Assembly (NCBI GenBank): GCA_963691905.1
Contig: OY829893.1
Coordinates: forward strand, 992,001-1,056,000
Reading direction: 5' to 3'
Length of the DNA stretch: 64,000 nt
Source of the DNA: QGON01 sp963691905
Lineage (GTDB): Bacteria; Pseudomonadota; Gammaproteobacteria; Chromatiales; Chromatiaceae
Part shown: one piece after another, positions 51,933 through 59,374 of the stretch
How the letters are laid out: each line of letters opens with the position of its first letter
Numbering within the stretch: the first letter of the stretch is position 1
Made by a program: the position numbers and the translations under genes
The notes under the pieces: generated by a model
The model's database searches: none
What the model was told of the DNA's origin: nothing
Seen by the model: the letters and a program-made list of their open reading frames with translations, nothing else

Positions 51933-53765
51933 TTACCAGATTTCTGGACCTTGCTCCTTCAGGGCATCATCACTCCTTTTTTTCGATCTGAGTTGCTCAC
52001 TCCATTCTGAATCAGTGACTTTGAAGGCTTTTACCATGGTTTGTAATTTGTCATTCAGTTTGTGCAGGTCGCGGCCAAATTCAAAATTGTCATCAAGTTC
52101 ACTGATACTGCGCCGACTGTAATCTTCAATAGTCGAAATGCTCTGGGAGACCGAACGGAAACTCTCATTCTGCTGCAGCGTCGCCGTCTTAATTTCTCCT
52201 GCTCTGATATTGATCTCGCCAATCAACTGGCCCACTTCCCTGATGGCATCCGCCGTCTTGTTGACCAGGCCGATACTGTTGCTGGTGGAGGTCACGCCCA
52301 GATCCATTGCTGAGGCGACACTTCGGGTGTTGTCCTGGATAGACTGGATCATGGACTGTACTTCCAGGGTGGATTCTCTTGTCCTGAAAGCTAGATTTCT
52401 GACCTCATCTGCTACCACGGCAAATCCTCTGCCTGCCTCGCCTGCCCGTGCTGCTTCGATGGCTGCATTCAATGCCAGCAGGTTGGTCTGCTCGGAAATG
52501 GAATTGATGACATCGATCACTGATTCAATTTTTTCACTATCGGTTATCAGCATCGAAACCGCGTTATGGGCGGTTGTGATTTCCTTGGCAAGTTGATCGA
52601 TGGCGTCAATAGTAATGTGGGCGACCTGTTGTCCTTCGTCCAGCTTGGCTACGCTGCTATTGGCGATTGCAGAGATATTTTCGACGCTGTCGGCAACCTC
52701 CTCGGCGGATTTTATGGTCTCCTGCATGTGAATCGCAACCGCCTGCGTCTGCCTTTTCTGCTCATCAGCGGATTGCAGAATATTCGCATTGGTGCTGGAA
52801 AGTTCCTGTGCCATGGGTATCAGTCGAACAACAGAATAGGTCATGCGTGAAACCATATCGTCGACTCGCGCGATGAAATTGTTAAAGGCGCCTGCCAGTT
52901 GGGAAAGCTCATGGCTACCCTTGACCTCCAGTCGCTGGGTCAGGTCACCTTCACCCTCTGACAGATTTGCAACGGCATGGAGGATTTTTTCTATCGGATG
53001 GATGACTGCCTTGATCATCAGAACGGCTACCGCAAAAAGAGCCAGTATGATAAGAGTTATGAATGTCGTACCGCTGGAAATCATGGCCTTGGTCTTAGCA
53101 GCGGAAGATTCAGCCGCTCGCTTGCTCATTTCTATAGATTGCTTGACTTGGTGGCTATGTTGGTTTATTTCGTGCGAGGCTTTACCTACAGCGGCATGAA
53201 TTGCAGTCATTAACTTGCTCGCAGCATCTTGTATGTCATTGCCACTTGTCCTGGCATCTTCTTCCAGTTCAGCCAATATCGGGGGGCTTGTAATCTCAAT
53301 CGCCTCTGAAACAATGTCATTCATGATCAGGAGATTGGCCTTCATGCGCTCCAGAATGTCCACAGGAAGGTCGTCAGACCATAGATTCTTAACTTCTGAA
53401 AAGGTGCTGACGAGCGAGTCATGGGCCTTTTTTAGCTGTTCACTGTCTTCAGCATCCTGAATGACAAAGCGTAATATCTCGTGCTTTGTTTGGCCGGTGG
53501 TCTGATGTAGTTTCTGTGCGGCCTCCAGTAGTGGCAGGTGGTTCTCTACCAGGTGTGTAGTTTCCTTATCCAGTTCGTTGATTATTTCATGTCCTTCATT
53601 GGTTTCACGCAGGATGTTCTGGTTCTCTTCAAGCACGCTGCTCAGGTACAGATAGCCGAGGGTATTCCCTGCTATCTGTATGAGCACAAAGATTGCAACG
53701 AGCAGGAGAATGAGCCTTTTAATTGTCCACTTCAAAAATATCGAAGTGCCTGGTTTTCCATCCAT
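51933..53765 (-). CDS. Methyl-accepting chemotaxis protein with helical-bundle sensor
   Basis: The 610-residue receptor has a first membrane helix (about residues 15-36), a periplasmic helical region of about 190 residues, a second helix (about 232-252), a HAMP domain and a signalling domain whose hairpin tip reads INSISEQTNLLALNAAIEAA followed by GRGFAVVADEVRNLA. It feeds CheA/CheW. The sensor has no PAS or Cache motif; it looks like a four-helix bundle, which often works with a separate binding protein. The upstream gene, 31 bp away and co-transcribed, encodes a secreted haem-binding EB_dh-like protein. A sigma-28-type promoter precedes the pair. Confidence 0.93.
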   Translation of the reverse strand: MDGKPGTSIFLKWTIKRLILLLVAIFVLIQIAGNTLGYLYLSSVLEENQNILRETNEGHEIINELDKETTHLVENHLPLLEAAQKLHQTTGQTKHEILRFVIQDAEDSEQLKKAHDSLVSTFSEVKNLWSDDLPVDILERMKANLLIMNDIVSEAIEITSPPILAELEEDARTSGNDIQDAASKLMTAIHAAVGKASHEINQHSHQVKQSIEMSKRAAESSAAKTKAMISSGTTFITLIILALFAVAVLMIKAVIHPIEKILHAVANLSEGEGDLTQRLEVKGSHELSQLAGAFNNFIARVDDMVSRMTYSVVRLIPMAQELSSTNANILQSADEQKRQTQAVAIHMQETIKSAEEVADSVENISAIANSSVAKLDEGQQVAHITIDAIDQLAKEITTAHNAVSMLITDSEKIESVIDVINSISEQTNLLALNAAIEAARAGEAGRGFAVVADEVRNLAFRTRESTLEVQSMIQSIQDNTRSVASAMDLGVTSTSNSIGLVNKTADAIREVGQLIGEINIRAGEIKTATLQQNESFRSVSQSISTIEDYSRRSISELDDNFEFGRDLHKLNDKLQTMVKAFKVTDSEWSEQLRSKKRSDDALKEQGPEIW

Positions 53766-53796
53766 GAGAGAGATCCTGTATATAGGCCGGGTTGAC

Positions 53797-54660
53797 TTAG
53801 AACTGAAAGGTCAATATGGCTGAGTGATTGTGATCGTAACCCTCGGTCTGATTGAAGATGGCTATGCCCCCTTTCACTGCGTTGCCCTTGGTGAATACCA
53901 CATCATCGGCATAGCCGGTGTCCATCTTTCTGCAGCCTTCGAGGATCCAGTTGCCATCTGCCCATACTCCCTTTGCCTTCGGATCAGCGACCGACCCCTG
54001 TGGCTTTTCGTCGAGGATATACTTGGGCATGCTTGCCTGTTCACGGACCGTATAACGCCTTGTCGAGTAGAGCTTATCGCCAGCATCGGAAGGACGTTTT
54101 ATGTATATAGTCGAACCGTCATCGGCCACGCTCTTATAGGCCCTTTTTATACGGTTTTTGGAAACAATGGTACGCTTGTCATGCATCAGACCAAGCAAGT
54201 TGGATCGAAAAGACTTCCAATGCCACATGTCCGCAGTGAACTCCTTGCCTGACAGCCAGTTGGTGTCGTAATTACCGCTCATGGCAAACTGAACAGTAAG
54301 GCGGTCTTCACGTTGTGGCCCGGTGACATATTTGCCTTCTGTTTCGTCCCAGATGAACGGTTTGTGCTGTTGACTGTGTGTGGCGTCTTTCCACTGAAAG
54401 ACAAAACAGACCTTGTTATCGCTGGCGCCAAACCTGACCGTCACGGAATCGATGTCAGACTTGCCATCTGTCTTTGTCTTGATCAATGCAATCTGGGTGG
54501 CTTCGATACCACTCCACTCCTTGTCTGAACCATCCATGACAGGTTGGAAAGTCAGTTCATGTACGTTTATGTCTTGTGCCTGAAGGTTGGTTACACTAAG
54601 TGCGGTAAGTACTAATGCGCACGTTTTAGCAACCAACATGGTTTTTTTTGCCATTTCCAT
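53797..54660 (-). CDS. Periplasmic EB_dh-like haem-binding protein
   Basis: The 287-residue protein has a signal peptide (cleavage near LQAQ-DINV) and a domain like the cytochrome c-552/DMSO-reductase haem-binding domain (EB_dh family), the gamma subunit type of ethylbenzene dehydrogenase: VTVRFGASDNKVCFVFQWKD, EDRLTVQFAM and ADMWHWKS. Such domains bind one b haem in the periplasm. No molybdopterin catalytic subunit is encoded nearby. Placed directly before a chemoreceptor gene, it may be a redox or ligand-sensing adaptor for that receptor (inference). GGAG eight bases before the ATG supports the start. Confidence 0.78.
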   Translation of the reverse strand: MEMAKKTMLVAKTCALVLTALSVTNLQAQDINVHELTFQPVMDGSDKEWSGIEATQIALIKTKTDGKSDIDSVTVRFGASDNKVCFVFQWKDATHSQQHKPFIWDETEGKYVTGPQREDRLTVQFAMSGNYDTNWLSGKEFTADMWHWKSFRSNLLGLMHDKRTIVSKNRIKRAYKSVADDGSTIYIKRPSDAGDKLYSTRRYTVREQASMPKYILDEKPQGSVADPKAKGVWADGNWILEGCRKMDTGYADDVVFTKGNAVKGGIAIFNQTEGYDHNHSAILTFQF

Positions 54661-54732
54661 CTTATCAACTCCATTTGTGTGAACTGGATGGTTTGTCTGT
54701 CGTAAATTCTTAGTTGAGCAGGCTATTGATGG

Positions 54733-54759
54733 ATAGCGGCATTGACCAGAAAATCTTTA
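54733..54759 (-). promoter_or_regulatory. Sigma-28 (FliA) type promoter for the EB_dh-chemoreceptor operon
   Basis: On the minus strand: TAAAGATT (54759-54752), 11 nt, GCCGCTAT (54740-54733). The consensus is TAAAGTTT-N11-GCCGATAA, giving 7 of 8 and 6 of 8 matches. It lies about 70 bases before the ATG and would tie expression to the flagellar regulon. Confidence 0.65.
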
Positions 54760-54799
54760 GGGATGCCCTCCTGCATCAAGGTTGATCCGGTTCTCAATC

Positions 54800-54997
54800 C
54801 GGATGAAGGAGGGCTCTGCCGTGCATGCCGAGGCAAACGAGATCCTGGCGGAGCAGGGCCTGGAGTACAGAGGAACCAGCAAGCTCACCCACGCCCTCTT
54901 GGTCTTCGCCCAGGATGTGGGCTTGATGGTCGCCTCATCACCACTCTGCTTCAAGAGCATGAACGGCACTCAGGCAAAGGCCTTGGTGCAGACTTGA
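54800..54997 (+). pseudogene. Decayed partial copy of sdhE
   Basis: The bases from 54800 to 54994 are closely similar to two pieces of sdhE (51184-51304 and 51584-51653), joined with the 279 bases between them missing. In the functional gene those pieces are bounded by two copies of AGGATGTGG (51296 and 51575), the expected endpoints of a slippage deletion. The frame is kept (93 codons lost) but there is no start region, the cysteines equivalent to Cys120 and Cys233 read as serine, and a stop follows at 54995. Not expected to make a working subunit. Confidence 0.85.
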
Positions 54998-55040
54998 GGC
55001 GAAAGGCGAAAAAAGAGGCTCCTGGATTTGTAGGTATTTT

Positions 55041-55070
55041 GGGAGTTCAAGCGGAGCTTTAGCCGGCTAC
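55041..55070. repeat. Palindromic repeat family B, degenerate copy 7
   Basis: GGGAGTTCAAGCGGAGCTTT followed by AGCCGGCTAC resembles a worn family B unit, just after the sdhE fragment. No other feature is seen between the fragment and the next gene. Confidence 0.45.
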
Positions 55071-55180
55071 TTGCTGGAAAAGCCGCATTGAGTAACCTAT
55101 GCTCGAAATAGGGATGAACGGATTCCCTGTCATGCTCTGCTGTTCCGGCGACACGGCTCTGCTGAGCAGAGGAGGTTGTC

Positions 55181-58100
55181 GTGAAGCGGAAGTGGTTTGC
55201 AAAGTGTCTATCCTTGCTCCTCTCCACACTGACGTTGTTTGCGCTGACCCCGTCCCTGTGGGCAGGTGACTTTAGCGCTGACGTGGTGGAGACCCACGGC
55301 GGCAAGGTCGAAACCTTCAGGATCCAGGTTTTACAAGGCCGTTACCTGCTGCAGAAGAGGGAAGACGGCAAGCAGTTGCATATCATTGTCGATCCGGCCG
55401 CTAACCTCACACGAATCGTTATTCCCGCCGAGAAGACCTACTACGAACTCCCCGCCGATGACCTGTTCAGCCTGATTAACAACCCCTTTCAGGCCGCACG
55501 GGTTTCGGCATCCCGCTATGAGACCCGCTCCATGGGCCGGGAAACACTGCAAGGTTTCGACTGCAGCAAGACCCTGATCCATTCCGCTGGCCAGGATCTG
55601 ATGACCCTGTGGACGTCGGATGAGTCGCTGGTGCCGCTGAAGCTGCGCCTGAACAGTGATCCCCCGCGCCAGGTGGAGTTGGTGAATCTGAAGCCAGGCG
55701 CAGTGGACGCCGCACTGTTCCAGATCCCCGGGGATTTCAAGAAGAAACCACACCCCTCGCAGAAGAAACGGGCTCCCGACCCGGCCACTCTCTCTGCCAT
55801 CACCGGCTCAGTCAGCGGCGAGGCGCCTTGGGGTCGGCGGGTGAAGGCGGGTGGCGAACTGCGTGTCAAGGTGGACAAGATGCGCAGGGTCAGGGTGCGG
55901 GTGATCAATCTGCTCAAGAGCGAGGCGGAGATCGTCGTCCTTCCCTTCCACCAGGGGAAACAGCGGGAGAATATCGGCGTTACCCCGCGAAAACTCGAGC
56001 ACAAGGGATCGAGCTTCAACCGGGGGTTCAACAAGGACAGGGATATGTTCGGCGACGCCTTCCAGGTGGACGAGGTGGTAGTCAAGGTCAGTAGCGGCTT
56101 GGTCCACGTGGTGGTGGATCAGCCGGACAAGCGGGTGCGCGACCTCTACAATCGGGGTGGCGTCACTACCTGGGAGGGGCTCTCGCCGGATCGCGCAACA
56201 CGCCTCACCATGACTGGCGACAATCCGGATGGCGATACCACCAGTGGCAAGATCCTGGTGCGTAACGACAAGGCGAAGACGCGCGAAAATCTGCCCTTCG
56301 AAGTGAAGAACGGTGAGACCAAAGTGTGGACCTTCGATGTTGAGAAGGGTTATGACGTCCTGCAGATTTCGGTACCCAGTGGCCAGGGCAGCCTGCGCAT
56401 CCATATCGAACAGCCTGTCACCGCCATTCCGGAGGTGAAACGGGTGCAACCGCCGTCCAGTCCGGTGCAGCCGACAAAAGCCAAATCGAAACCGGTTGTG
56501 AAATCTCCGTCAGGCCAGTCTCAGACCGTGATGCCCGCCCGCATGGTATTGGTGCTCGACGCATCCGGCTCCATGTGGGGGCAGATCGAGGGCAAGGCCA
56601 AGATCACTATTGCCAAGGAGGTAATGGCCGATCTGATCAGCGAGTTGCCGACCGATTTCCAGACCGGCCTGATGGTGTATGGCCACCGGCGTAAGGGTGA
56701 CTGTGCAGACATCGAGATGTTGATGCCGGTGGGACCGCACAATGCGGTCGCGATGAATGCAAAGGTTCAGGGCATCAGCCCCAAGGGCAAGACCCCCCTG
56801 AGTGAGTCGGTGCGGCAGGCTGCCAAGGCCCTGCGCTACACCGAGGAGCGCGCCAGCGTGGTGTTGTTGAGCGACGGTCTGGAGACCTGCCATGCCGATC
56901 CCTGCGCCCTGGCGGCAGAACTGGCCATGAGCGGGGTCGACTTCACGGTGCATGTCATCGGTTTCGACATCAGCCAAGAGGAGCAGACGCGGTTACGCTG
57001 CATGGCAGACAGAACCGGCGGCCTGTTTCTCGCTGCGTCCGATGCCCAGACCCTGCGCGATGCCCTGTTAAAGACATTGGATGAGGTCAGAGAGCCGCCA
57101 CCGCCGGTGGTGAAGGATCCGGGTGAGGCGCGGTTGACGGGACCCGCCTCGGTGCCCGTGGGGGCAGCCTTTCAGGTCGGCTGGGAGGGGCCGGACAGCC
57201 ACAATGACTATGTGGCGATTGCGAAAAAAGAACCCAGGGATTCCGCCTTTATCGACTATGCCTACACCAGCAGAGGCAATCCTCTGGAACTGGTCGCTCC
57301 CGGTGTGGCGGGGGAATATGAACTGCGCTATCTGCATGCCCACAGCAACCGGATTATCGGCCGCAGGGCGATCCAGGTGACGCCGGTCCAGGCAGAGGTC
57401 AAGGTGTCGCAGAGCGCCAACGTGGCCGCAGAGATAGAAGTGGCCTGGTCAGGCCCAGCCTATAGAAGCGACTACATCACCATCGCCAAGGTCGGCGATG
57501 TGGCGGGGCGTTACGATAACTATGCCTATACCAGCAAAGGGACACCGGCGAAACTTTGGGCGCCCGCCGAGCCTGGGCAGTATGAGGTGCGATACATCCT
57601 GAGCCGCGGCACCCAAGTGTTGGCCAGGGCACCCCTTACAGTAAAGAGCGTGACCGCCCAGGTTCAGCCACCCGCAACCGCCAATGTGGCTGCGAGGTTT
57701 GAGGTGACCTGGCAGGGACCGGACAATGGGGCTGACTACATCACCATTGCGAATTCCGAAGATGTTGCGGGTCGCTACGATAACTATGCCTATACCCGTA
57801 AGGGCAGCCCCGCCACACTGATCGCGCCGTCGGAACCAGGTGATTACGAGGTGCGCTATATTCAGGCCAGGGGCACGAAGATGCTCGCCAGTGCGCCTAT
57901 CACCATCCAGGCGGTGTCTGCCCAGGTTCAGCCACCCGTAAGCGCCAATGCGGCTGCGAGGTTTGAGGTGACCTGGCAGGGACCGGACAATGAGGGTGAC
58001 TACATCACCATTGCGAATTCCGAAGATGTTGCGGGTCGCTACGATAACTATGCCTATACCCGTAAGGGCAGCCCCGCTGCACTGATCGCGCCGTCGGAAC

Positions 58101-58708
58101 CTGGCGATTACGAGGTGCGCTACATTCAGGCCAGGGGCACGAAAATGCTTGCCAGTGCGCCCATCACCATCCAGGCGGTGTCTGCCCTGGTGCAGCCGCC
58201 AGCATCAGCCGATATGGGTGCTGAATTTGAGGTTGTCTGGTCGGGTCCGGACAATCAGGGGGACTACATCACCGTGGCCCCGCCTGGCGATGTCCCCGGT
58301 CGTTACGATAACTATGCCTACACCCGCAAAGGGACACCGGCAAAACTATTGGCGCCATCAGAACCGGGTCGGTACGAGGTGCGCTATATCCAGGCCAAGG
58401 GGACGAAGTTGCTGGCCAAGGCGTCGATTACTGTGAATGCCGTTTCTGCCAAGGTGGTTCCACCAGCTTCCGCAAAGGCAGGTGAGGTTTTTCAGGTCAC
58501 CTGGCAGGGGCCGGATTACCAGGGAGACTATCTCACTGTGGCTTTGCCAGGCGATTCCCCCGGCCGTTATGACAACTACGTTTATACCCGCACCGGCAGT
58601 CCGGCCAGCCTCAAGGCACCCACTAAACCGGGTGAGTACGAAGTGCGCTACATCCTGGCGCGAGGTGTGAAGATTTTGGCCAAGCGGGCCTTGAAGGTGA
58701 TCAAGTAG
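55181..58708 (+). CDS. Secreted VWA protein with N-terminal DUF4412-like domain and six C-terminal Ig-like repeats
   Basis: The 1175-residue protein has a signal peptide (1-28), a domain (about 29-190) resembling DUF4412 and homologous in layout to the next gene's product, an unassigned beta-rich region (about 195-430), a von Willebrand factor A domain (about 452-635) with an intact metal-ion site D-A-S-G-S (Asp460, Ser462, Ser464), and six repeats of about 88 residues (from 648 to the end). Each repeat has an F-E-V-x-W-x-G-P-D strand, DYITIA, RYDNYAYT and YEVRYI. There is no C-terminal anchor. It is likely periplasmic or exported and binds a partner or polymer through the repeats. GTG start behind GGAGG at 5 nt. 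The repeats are not a family I can name with certainty. Confidence 0.88.
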   Translation: MKRKWFAKCLSLLLSTLTLFALTPSLWAGDFSADVVETHGGKVETFRIQVLQGRYLLQKREDGKQLHIIVDPAANLTRIVIPAEKTYYELPADDLFSLINNPFQAARVSASRYETRSMGRETLQGFDCSKTLIHSAGQDLMTLWTSDESLVPLKLRLNSDPPRQVELVNLKPGAVDAALFQIPGDFKKKPHPSQKKRAPDPATLSAITGSVSGEAPWGRRVKAGGELRVKVDKMRRVRVRVINLLKSEAEIVVLPFHQGKQRENIGVTPRKLEHKGSSFNRGFNKDRDMFGDAFQVDEVVVKVSSGLVHVVVDQPDKRVRDLYNRGGVTTWEGLSPDRATRLTMTGDNPDGDTTSGKILVRNDKAKTRENLPFEVKNGETKVWTFDVEKGYDVLQISVPSGQGSLRIHIEQPVTAIPEVKRVQPPSSPVQPTKAKSKPVVKSPSGQSQTVMPARMVLVLDASGSMWGQIEGKAKITIAKEVMADLISELPTDFQTGLMVYGHRRKGDCADIEMLMPVGPHNAVAMNAKVQGISPKGKTPLSESVRQAAKALRYTEERASVVLLSDGLETCHADPCALAAELAMSGVDFTVHVIGFDISQEEQTRLRCMADRTGGLFLAASDAQTLRDALLKTLDEVREPPPPVVKDPGEARLTGPASVPVGAAFQVGWEGPDSHNDYVAIAKKEPRDSAFIDYAYTSRGNPLELVAPGVAGEYELRYLHAHSNRIIGRRAIQVTPVQAEVKVSQSANVAAEIEVAWSGPAYRSDYITIAKVGDVAGRYDNYAYTSKGTPAKLWAPAEPGQYEVRYILSRGTQVLARAPLTVKSVTAQVQPPATANVAARFEVTWQGPDNGADYITIANSEDVAGRYDNYAYTRKGSPATLIAPSEPGDYEVRYIQARGTKMLASAPITIQAVSAQVQPPVSANAAARFEVTWQGPDNEGDYITIANSEDVAGRYDNYAYTRKGSPAALIAPSEPGDYEVRYIQARGTKMLASAPITIQAVSALVQPPASADMGAEFEVVWSGPDNQGDYITVAPPGDVPGRYDNYAYTRKGTPAKLLAPSEPGRYEVRYIQAKGTKLLAKASITVNAVSAKVVPPASAKAGEVFQVTWQGPDYQGDYLTVALPGDSPGRYDNYVYTRTGSPASLKAPTKPGEYEVRYILARGVKILAKRALKVIK
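57122..58708 (+). repeat. Six tandem coding repeats in the VWA protein
   Basis: Units start at 57122, 57389, 57653, 57917, 58181 and 58445; five are exactly 264 bases and the first is 267. Units 3 and 4 are nearly identical at the DNA level over their whole length, so one arose from the other recently, while units 1 and 6 are the most diverged. Confidence 0.9.
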
Positions 58709-58768
58709 TCTGAAAAGCGGCTGCCAATGTTCCAGGCAGGGCGGCAGATCGACAGGAAGGAGTATGAA

Positions 58769-59368
58769 ATGATGATCAGAAAATTAGTGCTTACGATATC
58801 AACAATTTTCACCGTGCTGCTGTCTCTAAACACAGCCCAGGCGGCGGAATGGACGGCCGACTTCGTCAAAACAGACGGCCAGATGCGGGATGTCAGCAAG
58901 GTCTACATCAAGGGTGATATGCGCCGGGAGGAGATGACGCACCGGGGGCAGACCGAGAGCATCGTCCTGTTCAATCCCGGGGGCCACCAGATCATCACGC
59001 TGATGCCGAGCGAAAGGATGTTCATGGAGATACCCATGTCGCCGGACCAGGAGATGTTCGCCAAGGGACCCGGTTCCGACCTGGCCAGCGGCAAGCCGCT
59101 GGGTACCGAGAAGATAGGCGGTTATCTGTGCGATAAACATCACCATGAGTCGGCTGAGGGTGCGGTTACCGTCTGGGTCTCGCGTAAACTGCAATACCCG
59201 ATCAGGATCGAGATGGTGGACCTGGATGGCGGCAAGTCCGTGATGACCTATGAGAACATCCAGGAGAAAAGTCTGCCGGACAGCCTTTTCAGCGTCCCGG
59301 CGGGTTACAACAAATTCTCGATCCCCGGCATGCCGGGCGGTATGCCCATGATGCCGCCGATGAGATGA
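58769..59368 (+). CDS. DUF4412-like secreted protein
   Basis: The roughly 199-residue protein has a signal peptide (cleavage near AQA-AEW) and one domain (ADFVKTDGQMRDVSKVYIKG ... ENIQEKSLPDSLFSVPAGY) like DUF4412. Its opening (WTADFV), the LFNPGGHQI and LMPSERMFMEIP stretches and the LPDSLFSVPAGY end match the first domain of the VWA protein just upstream (FSADVVET, IPAEKTYYELP, ALFQIPGDF). The tail GMPGGMPMMPPM is low complexity. AAGGAG at a 6-nt spacer fixes ATG 58769; an upstream ATG at 58727 has no such site. Likely periplasmic; the fold is of the LolA-like, lipid-handling type by general impression only. Confidence 0.82.
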   Translation: MMIRKLVLTISTIFTVLLSLNTAQAAEWTADFVKTDGQMRDVSKVYIKGDMRREEMTHRGQTESIVLFNPGGHQIITLMPSERMFMEIPMSPDQEMFAKGPGSDLASGKPLGTEKIGGYLCDKHHHESAEGAVTVWVSRKLQYPIRIEMVDLDGGKSVMTYENIQEKSLPDSLFSVPAGYNKFSIPGMPGGMPMMPPMR

Positions 59369-59374
59369 CAGGTC

